The position numbers and the translations under genes were made by a program. From the NCBI GenBank assembly GCA_945906305.1, contig CAMDQT010000028.1:1-44355 (forward strand): a stretch of DNA of 44,355 nt, written 5' to 3'. Each line of letters opens with the position of its first letter. Within the stretch, counting starts at the first letter, position 1. Below the pieces are notes generated by a model. That model saw only the letters and a list, made by a program, of their open reading frames with translations. It ran no database searches and had not been told where the DNA came from. The stretch comes from Ferrithrix thermotolerans DSM 19514 (lineage in GTDB: Bacteria; Actinomycetota; Acidimicrobiia; Acidimicrobiales; CAIXPF01). Shown piece by piece: positions 25,201-31,819 of this stretch.

Positions 25201-25650
25201 GGGGTCGGGTCGACCAGCCTGGGACCGGGCCAGATCGAGGGATAGTTCAGCACCGAACACCGTGGGCAGGCCATGCACCCGGGCCGCCTCGGCGAAACGG
25301 ACTACGCCATAGAAGCCGTTGTGGTCGGTGAGGGCGAGCGCACCGAGACCGAGACGGACTGCCTCCTCCACCAACTCCTCAGGGTGGGAGGCCCCGTCAA
25401 GGAAGGAGAAGTTGGAATGACAGTGCAACTCCGCATACCCCCGACCAAGGTGTTCGGTGGAATGAACCGGAGGGGCGGGAGAAGACGGCTCGAGGAGCGG
25501 GCGCTGATAGGGCGACCGGGTCCGAGACCAGGCCGGGCTGTCGCCCCCGTCGGCCGCAGGAAACCGGCCTGCACCCGGCCCCGCGACGCGCCCATCGGAC
25601 AGGCGGCGTTCGAACTCGGACCAGGGGATACCCGAATTATTGAATCCCAT
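22285..25650 (-). CDS. dnaE2: Error-prone DNA polymerase III alpha subunit DnaE2 (ImuC)
   Basis: 1121 residues from ATG 25650. This start gives MGFNNSGIPWSEFERRL, matching the beginning of mycobacterial DnaE2; upstream in-frame codons would run through the SOS boxes. Domains in order: PHP (ELHCHSNFSFLDGASHPEEL, then LALTDHNGFYGVVRF), palm with QGRGSAANSVVCYVLGI and the catalytic acids in PPDIDLDIES, VALIRPGPIQGGSVHPYIR, LGVPLFQEQLMQIAMDVGGF, and a C-terminal OB fold (VKVAGVVTHRQRPATAGGTT). It carries out translesion synthesis with ImuB and ImuA'. Two LexA-type boxes lie directly before the start, so it is SOS-induced and probably leaderless. The imuA'-imuB pair lies upstream on the same strand with sodA between. 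Confidence 0.96.
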   Translation of the reverse strand: MGFNNSGIPWSEFERRLSDGRVAGPGAGRFPAADGGDSPAWSRTRSPYQRPLLEPSSPAPPVHSTEHLGRGYAELHCHSNFSFLDGASHPEELVEEAVRLGLGALALTDHNGFYGVVRFAEAARVHGLPTVFGAELSLDLARSQAGRPDPEGEHLLVLARNPEGYGRLARAITTAQMAGEKGAPRIGLDRVAEIGGSPSEDWVVLTGCRKGPVPKALAEAGPAAAAERLRGLVERFGPANVVVELWDHGDPLDSVRNDALVRLADRFGLEVVATNNVHYATPARRRLATALAAVRSRRGLDEIEGWLPACAGAHLRAAAEQQRRFARYPGVVERAGELGLACAFDLSLVAPRLPDFPVPSGYNEMSWLRALVERGATTRYGPRSDAAHTAVYAQIEHELALIEQLEFPGYFLTVGDIVEFCRKADIYCQGRGSAANSVVCYVLGITKADAFALGLLFERFLSSERDGPPDIDLDIESSRREEVIQYVYERYGRDRTAQVANVITYRARSSVRDMAKALGYAPGQQDAWSKQVDRWSTVADHAGTTDRYGNAEHDVPVAVLELAREVENFPRHLGIHSGGMVICDRPVVEVCPVEWGRMENRSVLQWDKDDCAATGLVKFDLLGLGMLSALHGAVDLIAATEGLDLDLAAIPQDDAVYEMLCRADSIGVFQVESRAQMATLPRLRPRTFYDLVVEVALIRPGPIQGGSVHPYIRRRNGLEEPTYLHPLLEPALAKTLGVPLFQEQLMQIAMDVGGFSGAEADQLRQAMGSKRSRERMERLHRRFFDGAAERGVSGEVAEQIWLKLAAFADYGFPESHSVSFAYLVYASAWIKLHYPAAFCAALLNAQPMGFYSPHSLVQDARRHGVVVHTPDLNASAAAATLEPCPTSCGGVAVRLGLSSIRALGPELAERIATGRPYRDPEEVRRRGGAGLAALEALATAGAFRCFGLGRREALWAAGALAQTGVDRLAGIVTGVHAPSLPGLSEHEEALADLWATGVSPDGHPTRFHRDRLAAMGVLTAVGLGEVSHRTRVKVAGVVTHRQRPATAGGTTFINLEDETGFINVVVSEGCWARHRRVARGEPALVVSGRLERGDGAVINVIAERLEPLVATMGTVRSRDFR

Positions 25651-25665
25651 CGAACATATGTTCGC
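25650..25665. promoter_or_regulatory. SOS (LexA) box 1 of dnaE2
   Basis: TCGAACATATGTTCGC matches the actinobacterial SOS box TCGAAC-N4-GTTCGA with one mismatch at the end. It touches the first base of the dnaE2 start codon. Confidence 0.88.
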
Positions 25666-25679
25666 GAACACTCGTTCGC
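25664..25679. promoter_or_regulatory. SOS (LexA) box 2 of dnaE2
   Basis: GCGAACACTCGTTCGC is a perfect inverted repeat GCGAAC-N4-GTTCGC overlapping box 1 by two bases, spaced by 14 bp centre to centre. Two LexA dimers would bind side by side over the promoter. Confidence 0.82.
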
Positions 25680-25707
25680 AATGCAAGCCCGGGGCCGGGA
25701 CGCGACA

Positions 25708-25738
25708 ACGCCGCGACCCCAACCAGGGATCGCGGCGT
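25708..25738 (-). terminator. sodA transcription terminator hairpin
   Basis: ACGCCGCGA, 13-base loop, TCGCGGCGT: perfect 9-bp arms, 47 bp after the sodA stop and before the dnaE2 SOS boxes. It separates sodA transcription from the SOS-controlled dnaE2. Confidence 0.65.
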
Positions 25739-25784
25739 CCTCACCGAGCAGAGGCCGGGCCCAGCGGGCCCAGCGGCAAGGTGA

Positions 25785-26405
25785 TCAGCCGACTTTGGCC
25801 TTGGCAGCCGCGAAGCGGGCCGCGATGTTGTCCCAGTTCACCACGTTCCACCAGGTGCTGAGATACTCGGGCCGACGGTTGTGGTAGCGCAGGTAGTAGG
25901 CGTGCTCCCACACATCGTTAACCATGATCGGCTCAAGGCCGTCGGTCATCGGGTTGTCCTGGTTAGGGGTCGAGACAATCTCAAGCTTGCCTGCCTTGTT
26001 CATCACCAGCCACACCCAACCGGAACCGAAACGAGTGGCACCACCGGCATTGAACAAGGTCTTGAAGTTGTCCAAGGACTCGAAGGTGGAGGTGATGGCC
26101 GTAGCGAGTTCGCCCTCAGGTTCCCCTCCGCCATTGGGGCCCATCATCTCCCAGTACAGGTTGTGGTTCCACACGCCACCGACGTTGTTGCGGATCGGCG
26201 TACGGATGTTCTCGGCAACGCTGCTGAGGTTACGGATGATCTCTTCAGCCGACTTGGTGTCCCACTCTGTGTCCTTCAACGCGTTGTTCGCGTTGTTGAC
26301 GTAGGCCTGATGGTGCAGATCGTGATGGATATGCACCGTCTCCTCGTCAATCGCAGACTCCAGGGCGTCATAGGCGTAGGGCAGCGGGGGCAATTCCAGG
26401 GCCAT
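25785..26405 (-). CDS. sodA: Superoxide dismutase, Fe/Mn family
   Basis: 206 residues from ATG 26405, with AAGGAG eight bases upstream (26413-26418). Converts superoxide to oxygen and peroxide. Metal ligands are all present: His in [10 protein letters not shown] (two motif His), NHNLYWEMM, and [15 protein letters not shown] with the Asp and His. [10 protein letters not shown] and [13 protein letters not shown] are typical. Mn versus Fe cannot be told reliably from sequence. No signal peptide, so cytosolic unless exported by another route. The 163-bp upstream gap to imuB holds its promoter; I could not place one with confidence. It sits within the mutasome block but has its own terminator. Confidence 0.95.
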   Translation of the reverse strand: MALELPPLPYAYDALESAIDEETVHIHHDLHHQAYVNNANNALKDTEWDTKSAEEIIRNLSSVAENIRTPIRNNVGGVWNHNLYWEMMGPNGGGEPEGELATAITSTFESLDNFKTLFNAGGATRFGSGWVWLVMNKAGKLEIVSTPNQDNPMTDGLEPIMVNDVWEHAYYLRYHNRRPEYLSTWWNVVNWDNIAARFAAAKAKVG

Positions 26406-26568
26406 GCTCGTGCTCCTTGCGGGTTCAGTTGGCGAGCCCGAACGGATCGCCACAGATATAGATAAGCGCGTGTCGGGTGATAGTAGGCAGTCAGCCGCCC
26501 CAGCGCCGCCATTGACAACATTGGAAGGCCGACAGACCCCGATACCAGCCACTCACGATTGACCGCGC

Positions 26569-28143
26569 TCAGTCATACTGGGCCGCGATCCACCAGCGGC
26601 CACCCTCCAGTATCGCTAACCAGGCACCGCCGTCATCGAGCACCACCTGTAAACGAGCCACCCGTCGCTGCTGGGCGGGATCCCACCATCGCTCCTCCAC
26701 CGGCCACGGACCCGCCCAGGCCTTGATCTCGTAGGAACGGGCCCATCCCCGCGCCTCCAACCGGAACGGGGCCGCGCTCGGCTCTCCCCGTCCGTTCACC
26801 GTCACGACTGCACCAGCGGAGTCCAGCACCCGGGCAGCAGGACGCTCGCCTGCGGTCCACACGATGCCAGGTGACGGCAGTGGCAACCGACCCGGCCAAG
26901 GAGCCAGAGCCGCGGGCAGGGGCCGAGCCGCCCGATCTTCGAGATCGACCGCCGTTGCCGCCAGCAACGAAAACTGTTCGTGAGGATGGCGACCACCTCG
27001 GCGATCGGGCACTCGTACCGCGTTCGGTCCCAGCAGCCCGGCCACCCGACTAGCGGCACGGGTCGCCCGGCGGGCCGATTCGCTCTGACCACCCCAGAAT
27101 CCGAGCTGACGACCCTGCGCCGGTATCACCTGATCGGGCACCAAAGCGAGGCGGATGAGACCTCCGGTCGGTCGGTTGAGCGCCGACGCGGTCAACCAAC
27201 CCTCCAGCTGCCACCGAACCCGTTCGGCGATGGCCCCGGGGGTGAGTGCCCCCTCGTGACGCCACAGGCGCAGCAACTGTTCCCCGTGCTCGGTTTCCGC
27301 CTGCACCGCCAAACGAAGGCAAGACCAACCGGCATCGTCGAGCACAACGGACAACCGGTCGGCTAGGGACTTGGCCGCGAAGCCGGCCTGGTCGACCCGG
27401 GCCACCGGTGGATCCAGTTCGACCGACACCGACAGATCTGGCGGCGGCATACGGGCATCGAGCGGCAGGTCATCGAGACCCCGGGCCAACCGATGGGCCC
27501 GCTCCCCCACCCGGCCAAACCGTCCAATCACATCGGGCACAGCGAGGGCACCGAACGCACCGAGGGTATGCAGCCCGAGCCGCTGCAACACTCCGACCAG
27601 CTCCGGCGACTCAAGGACGGACAAGGGCAGCGGAGCCAGGAACGCAGGGGTCTGCCCCGGTTCGACCAATTGACCGGGCGGAATATGACGAGCGGCCAAG
27701 CGGGCGGCAAAGGCGCCGTCAGCGATACCCACCCCCACCAACCCGAGCATCGATGGCACGGCCCGTCCCACCTGCTCGCGCACTGCGTCGGCGAGAGCTC
27801 GGTCTCCCCCGAAATACCGCGCCGGGCCGCTCGTGGGGAGCGCACACGTGCCCGGCCATGACAACTCCACCCAAGGGGTGAACGAGGACACCACTGCCAC
27901 CACGGCCTCGAAAGAACGAGCTTCACGGTCGAGATCGCGGTCGAGGACCACCATCGCCGGACAGCGGGCCTGGGCCTCCCGGCGACGCATGCCTGCTGCG
28001 ACCCCGTCCTGACGAGCGGCCACGGTGGCGGCGAGCACCCGGTTGGCAACAACCACCGCCACCGGCTCCTCGGGGTGGTGACCGAGGGCCAGCACCGGCC
28101 AGTCCGGGCACCAGACCACCAGGGTGCGCGTCGGACCGCTCAT
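26569..28143 (-). CDS. imuB: ImuB, Y-family polymerase-like mutasome adaptor
   Basis: 524 residues from ATG 28143. N-terminal Y-family-like domain starts TLVVWCPDWPVLALG, the ImuB signature, and continues with a fingers/palm region (TPWVELSWPGTCALPTSG) in which the catalytic acids of active Y-family polymerases are not seen. ImuB is a catalytically inactive adaptor that brings DnaE2 to the beta clamp. The C-terminal part (LEGGRWWIAAQYD ending) is conserved in actinobacterial ImuB. Its ATG overlaps the imuA' stop (28140-28143, ATGA), so the two genes are translationally coupled. Confidence 0.92.
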   Translation of the reverse strand: MSGPTRTLVVWCPDWPVLALGHHPEEPVAVVVANRVLAATVAARQDGVAAGMRRREAQARCPAMVVLDRDLDREARSFEAVVAVVSSFTPWVELSWPGTCALPTSGPARYFGGDRALADAVREQVGRAVPSMLGLVGVGIADGAFAARLAARHIPPGQLVEPGQTPAFLAPLPLSVLESPELVGVLQRLGLHTLGAFGALAVPDVIGRFGRVGERAHRLARGLDDLPLDARMPPPDLSVSVELDPPVARVDQAGFAAKSLADRLSVVLDDAGWSCLRLAVQAETEHGEQLLRLWRHEGALTPGAIAERVRWQLEGWLTASALNRPTGGLIRLALVPDQVIPAQGRQLGFWGGQSESARRATRAASRVAGLLGPNAVRVPDRRGGRHPHEQFSLLAATAVDLEDRAARPLPAALAPWPGRLPLPSPGIVWTAGERPAARVLDSAGAVVTVNGRGEPSAAPFRLEARGWARSYEIKAWAGPWPVEERWWDPAQQRRVARLQVVLDDGGAWLAILEGGRWWIAAQYD

Positions 28144-28892
28144 GACGGGGCCGGGGGCAGCATCGCCGGGGCCCTCGATGGCGACAACGGCCGAGGTCGG
28201 CCAGGAAAGGGACTCAGCGAGGTGACCGCCGCTTCGGGCTCCACCGGGGCGAGGCGGCCGTGCTCATCGGGCAGCCAAAACCGGGCGGTACGGGGCCGGT
28301 CCGCCCCATGACGACCGCTCACCACGATCTCCACCTGGCGAGCCCTGAGGTGACCGTGACCGGCACCGATACCAGACCAGGCCAACGGCCGGGCCTGCAG
28401 GGACAACTCCGGACGCTGGGGCCAGGTCCGTTCGGGCCAGGCCACCTGAATCAAGACCGCGCCCTGCTCTCGCATCCGGGCGGCCATCCGACGGGCCTGC
28501 CCGGCGGGCACTGCCGCGACAGGTGGCGCCACCAGCACCACCTGCACCGCCTCCACCAGCGCCGCCACCACCGACGCCCATTGCCCGGCCGGGACCGAGT
28601 CCACCAGCAACAACCGTTCGAGGGCCAACCCCGACTCCTCGGCCGCAGCCAGTCCCAGAGCCCCCATACCCACAACTGCCACCCAGGAGTCCCCCTTAGC
28701 CACCGACGCGGTCAGTGCGAGGGCCAGCGAGGTTGCCACCCCGCTCACACCGACGGTGATCCCCCGCGGCAAGACGCCGCCGGGCAGCAGCGACGCCAGC
28801 GGCCCGGACACGTCCAGGACGCGTTCATTGGCCAAGCTGACCGGACGGACCCGGTCGGCTAGAGACAACGCAGCAGCAACGCGATCGACCAC
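28140..28892 (-). CDS. imuA': ImuA', RecA-like mutasome accessory protein
   Basis: 250 residues from GTG 28892. RecA-like core with LLPGGVLPRGITVGVSGVAT in the P-loop position (the Lys of Walker A is not present) and LLLVDSVPAGQW, VVLVAPP and IQVAWPERTW segments, as in actinobacterial ImuA'. ImuA' supports ImuB and DnaE2 in mutagenic DNA repair. Coupled to imuB by a 4-bp overlap. The SOS box at 28905-28920 lies 12 bp before the start, so the operon is LexA-controlled and probably leaderless. The C-terminal 40 residues are Pro-rich. Confidence 0.88.
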   Translation of the reverse strand: MVDRVAAALSLADRVRPVSLANERVLDVSGPLASLLPGGVLPRGITVGVSGVATSLALALTASVAKGDSWVAVVGMGALGLAAAEESGLALERLLLVDSVPAGQWASVVAALVEAVQVVLVAPPVAAVPAGQARRMAARMREQGAVLIQVAWPERTWPQRPELSLQARPLAWSGIGAGHGHLRARQVEIVVSGRHGADRPRTARFWLPDEHGRLAPVEPEAAVTSLSPFPGRPRPLSPSRAPAMLPPAPS

Positions 28893-28904
28893 ACCTCAAG
28901 TGTA

Positions 28905-28920
28905 GCGAACAAACGTTCGA
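28905..28920. promoter_or_regulatory. SOS (LexA) box of the imuA'-imuB operon
   Basis: GCGAACAAACGTTCGA matches TCGAAC-N4-GTTCGA with one mismatch. It sits in the 61-bp gap between the Nfu-like gene and imuA', directly before the imuA' start. Confidence 0.88.
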
Positions 28921-28953
28921 CCGTAACCGGTTGGAAGCCCCGGTCGCCTCGAA

Positions 28954-29271
28954 TCACCCCGCGCTGGGGGTGACCGCCGGCTCGACTCCCGGTCGGTAAT
29001 ACACGAAGAGATCCTCGATGATCTCCTTGATGCCGCTCTCGTCGGCTTCGGAGAGCTCAACCGTGATCAACCCGCCGTACACGTGCACCGTCGCCACCCC
29101 ACCACGCTCGAAGAGTCGACGAGCGAGCACGTCGGGGGGCCGGTTGCCGTGCACGGTGGTGCCGACGCGGTAGCGCTCGTGCCCCATCCCGGTGAGGTTC
29201 CGGTTGGTTTCAAAGCGCAGCACCCCGGCGCGTCCAGTGGGTTTCTCGATGACCGACACGGGCTGTCCCAT
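28954..29271 (-). CDS. Nfu N-terminal-domain-like small protein
   Basis: 105 residues from ATG 29271 with GGGAG six bases upstream. GVLRFETNRNLTGMG at the start and DVLARRLFERGGVATVHVYG, GLITVELSEADESGIKEIIE resemble the N-terminal domain of Nfu Fe-S scaffold proteins, in which a short beta strand, an LA..LF.I.GV.V segment and an IT... strand follow each other. The Fe-S-binding C-X2-C domain of real Nfu is absent and the protein has no Cys. A role in Fe-S assembly cannot be claimed. It follows the membrane protein gene by 13 bp on the same strand. Confidence 0.65.
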   Translation of the reverse strand: MGQPVSVIEKPTGRAGVLRFETNRNLTGMGHERYRVGTTVHGNRPPDVLARRLFERGGVATVHVYGGLITVELSEADESGIKEIIEDLFVYYRPGVEPAVTPSAG

Positions 29272-29284
29272 AACGTCTCCCAGC

Positions 29285-29704
29285 CTACCGGTACGCGCCG
29301 GTCGAGATCAGGTTGGATCGCTGCAAGCATCGCCAGACCGCCACGGCCAAGCCCACTGACACCACAGCCAACACCACGTGGACCAGTCGGAATGAGAGCG
29401 AGTGGCCGTCGATCAAGATGAGCACGGTCCGCACCGGCCAGTACAACACCACGGCCACCACGAACGCCGCCACCGGGCGAGCCAGGGCTGCACCACCCCG
29501 CCACCAGGCGGCAATCGCCAAGAGACCTCCGCCGCTGAACAGCACCGCTGGTGCCAACCACAGGATCCGCCCGCCGGTACCGAGGCTCTCCTCAGCCGAG
29601 ATGTTGCGGATCCGAGCCAGCCAGATCACCGTGTTCCAAGCGCCGAAGGCCAGGACCGAGCGGTGCCGGAACCGTCCGGGTGAGCCATCGACGAATCCAG
29701 CCAT
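29285..29704 (-). CDS. Small integral membrane protein, unknown
   Basis: 139 residues from ATG 29704. Four hydrophobic segments: FGAWNTVIWLARI (weak), ILWLAPAVLFSGGGLLAIAAW, VAAFVVAVVLYWPVRTVLIL and VHVVLAVVSVGLAVAVW. Short loops, basic end. No family recognised. The order membrane protein, Nfu-like, imuA' is on one strand, but the SOS box before imuA' marks a separate unit. Confidence 0.7.
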   Translation of the reverse strand: MAGFVDGSPGRFRHRSVLAFGAWNTVIWLARIRNISAEESLGTGGRILWLAPAVLFSGGGLLAIAAWWRGGAALARPVAAFVVAVVLYWPVRTVLILIDGHSLSFRLVHVVLAVVSVGLAVAVWRCLQRSNLISTGAYR

Positions 29705-29713
29705 GTTTGCACG

Positions 29714-29730
29714 GTAGCTCGGCCAGCTAC
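29714..29730. promoter_or_regulatory. Palindrome in the divergent membrane-protein / acyl-CoA dehydrogenase promoter region
   Basis: GTAGCT-CGGCC-AGCTAC, 6-bp arms, in a 77-bp gap between diverging genes. It may be an operator; evidence is symmetry and position only. Confidence 0.3.
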
Positions 29731-29781
29731 GTTGGCCGCAGTGCCCACCAGCCGACGGTGGCCCCAGGAAAGGCCGCAGTC

Positions 29782-31050
29782 ATGGCTGATCAAACCCCCT
29801 CCCTCGACGAGTTCCGGGCAGAGGTCACCACCTTCTTGAGGACCCACGCTCCGCTCAAGGCCGCGGCGCGGGACTTCACGTGGGGCGAGGGCCCCGACAA
29901 CGCCTCGCTGTTCCGAGAACCAGACCGGGCCGAGGAGGCAGTCGAGTTGGCTGCGGCCAAGGCCTGGCGGGCTATGCGCTTCGATGCCCACCTCGGCTGG
30001 ATCTGCGGCCCGCTGGACCTCGGCGGACGAGCCCTGCCCCACGCCTACGAGCGGGCCTACAACGAACTCGAGGCCCATTACGACGTACCGAACCAGTCCT
30101 ATTTCGGCATCGGCCTGGGCATGGTCGCCCCTACCATCAACGACCACGCCCAGAACAGCGTGCGTCAGACCCTGCTGCCCCGGCTGTGGCGAGGCGACCT
30201 CATCGCCTGCCAGCTGTTCTCCGAACCAGTCGCTGGGTCCGACCTCGCCGGGCTGCAAACCAAAGCCGACCGCGACGGCGACGAGTGGGTCATCACCGGC
30301 CAGAAGGTGTGGACCTCCGGCGCGCACTACTCCGACGTCGGTGAGGTCATTTGTCGGACCGACCCGAATCAGCCCAAACACCGAGGTCTCACCTGCTTCG
30401 TGGTCGACATGCACGACCCCAACATCGAGGTCCGCCCCTTGCGCCAGATGACCGGCGGCGCCGAGTTCAACGAGGTCTTCTTCAACGAGTACCGGGTTCA
30501 CGACGACCAACGGCTGGGCGAGATCAACGACGGCTGGCGGGTGGCGCTCACCACCTTGATGAACGAACGGGCCTCTATCGGTGCCGGCGGTAGCGGGGCC
30601 AGCAGCGGTTTCACCCGTCTACGAGAAATGGTGCGGCATTTCGGCTTGGCCCACGATGCGGTGATCCGCCAGGAACTCCTGCGGATCTACACCGAACAGA
30701 AGGTCCTGGATTTGACCACCCAGCGTGCCATGGACCGCATGAAGGCCGGTGCTCTTCCTGGTCCGGAGTTGTCCATCGCCAAGCTGGCCCTGACCGAGAC
30801 CATGCGCAAGACATCGGCGTTCGTTTCCCGGGTGCTCGGCCCACGCCTGGTGGCGGACAGCGGAGAATGGGGCACCTACAGCTGGAGTGGTTACGTGTTG
30901 GGCATGCCCGCCATGGCCATTGCCGGTGGATCAGATGAGACGCTGCGAAACATCGTGGGCGAACGGGTGCTTGGCCTGCCCAAGGAGCCGGGCATCGACA
31001 GTGTCTCGCCGTTCAAGGACATCCCGCGCAACGGGGTCATGGGCCGCTAG
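29782..31050 (+). CDS. Acyl-CoA dehydrogenase family flavoprotein
   Basis: 422 residues from ATG 29782, with AGGAAAGG upstream at a good distance. FAD-binding core: CQLFSEPVAGSDLAGLQTKA, DEWVITGQKVWTSGAHYSDV, and the C-terminal IAGGSDETLRNIVGERVLGL. A catalytic Glu cannot be assigned from sequence with confidence. Members introduce a C2-C3 double bond into acyl-CoA, passing electrons to ETF. The WICGPLDLGGRALPHAYER segment is that of the larger actinobacterial subgroup, many of which act on steroid or branched-chain acyl-CoA. Substrate undetermined. Confidence 0.92.
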   Translation: MADQTPSLDEFRAEVTTFLRTHAPLKAAARDFTWGEGPDNASLFREPDRAEEAVELAAAKAWRAMRFDAHLGWICGPLDLGGRALPHAYERAYNELEAHYDVPNQSYFGIGLGMVAPTINDHAQNSVRQTLLPRLWRGDLIACQLFSEPVAGSDLAGLQTKADRDGDEWVITGQKVWTSGAHYSDVGEVICRTDPNQPKHRGLTCFVVDMHDPNIEVRPLRQMTGGAEFNEVFFNEYRVHDDQRLGEINDGWRVALTTLMNERASIGAGGSGASSGFTRLREMVRHFGLAHDAVIRQELLRIYTEQKVLDLTTQRAMDRMKAGALPGPELSIAKLALTETMRKTSAFVSRVLGPRLVADSGEWGTYSWSGYVLGMPAMAIAGGSDETLRNIVGERVLGLPKEPGIDSVSPFKDIPRNGVMGR

Positions 31051-31061
31051 GCGCAGGCCGG

Positions 31062-31778
31062 TCAGAGGGCGGATTGTGGTGTCGGTAGCCGCCACGTGCG
31101 TCGATGCTCGACACAGGGTCCGAGCCGTGCCAGCGCCTCAAGGTGCTGGCGCGAGGCGTAGCCCTTGTTCTCCGCCCAGCCGTAGCCGGGGTACTGCGCG
31201 GCCAGATTCCTCATCAGCGCGTCACGTTCCACCTTGGCCAGCACGCTGGCCGCAGCCACCCCTGCGCAGTGCAGATCGGCCTTGATCATGGTCAGAACCT
31301 CGGGGATGGTCAGAACCTCGGGGATGGTCAGTGTCGCCGTCGCGGCCTGCGCCTCAAGAGCTAGCACCGGGCCGAACAGGCTTTGCTGCCCGGGCGGGGT
31401 CAGCCAATCATGGTTCCCGTCGAGCAGCACGACATCGGCCTGCATCGGCAAAGTGGCGATGGCACGATGCGCGGCGAGGCGCAGCGCAGCGGTCAGACCC
31501 AACGCATCTACCTCGGCGGCGCCGGCATGGCCGACAGCACCGGCCACCACCCAGCGGTGGATTTTCGGAACCAGGGCCTCGCGCGCCCGCGGGCTGAGCA
31601 ATTTGCTGTCGCGCAGGCCGCGCAATGGCCGGGTCACCGAGGCGTCGATCATTGCCACCCCGGCTGACGCTGGTCCGCCCAGGGAGCCGCGGCCACATTC
31701 GTCCACGCAGAGCACCCGCAGCCGGCCCTCGCGCAACAACCGCTTCTCCACCCGCAGGGTGGGCCGGGGCGGGCTCAA
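31062..31778 (-). CDS. rnhB: Ribonuclease HII
   Basis: 238 residues from TTG 31778; GTG 31751 is an alternative start. Removes ribonucleotides from DNA. DECGRG (usual DEAGRG) with the two catalytic acids, LRDSKLLSP, VVLLDGNHDW, MIKAD and AAASVLAKVERD and then YPGYGWAENKGY are present. Between LLDGNHDWLTP and MIKAD there is an unusually long loop of about 35 residues, which includes a perfect 18-bp tandem duplication giving LTIPEVLTIPEV. The catalytic residues flank the loop but are not changed, so it is probably active. Convergent with the acyl-CoA dehydrogenase gene. Confidence 0.93.
   Translation of the reverse strand: MSPPRPTLRVEKRLLREGRLRVLCVDECGRGSLGGPASAGVAMIDASVTRPLRGLRDSKLLSPRAREALVPKIHRWVVAGAVGHAGAAEVDALGLTAALRLAAHRAIATLPMQADVVLLDGNHDWLTPPGQQSLFGPVLALEAQAATATLTIPEVLTIPEVLTMIKADLHCAGVAAASVLAKVERDALMRNLAAQYPGYGWAENKGYASRQHLEALARLGPCVEHRRTWRLPTPQSAL
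31288..31331 (-). repeat. 18-bp in-frame tandem duplication within rnhB
   Basis: The 18-base unit ATGGTCAGAACCTCGGGG occurs at 31288-31305 and 31306-31323, and its first eight bases again at 31324-31331. It adds six residues to RNase HII without changing the frame. Probably slippage. Confidence 0.9.
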
Positions 31779-31819
31779 CGCGGCGGGCCGAGCCGCGAAC
31801 AGGTGACCACCGCCGGAGC

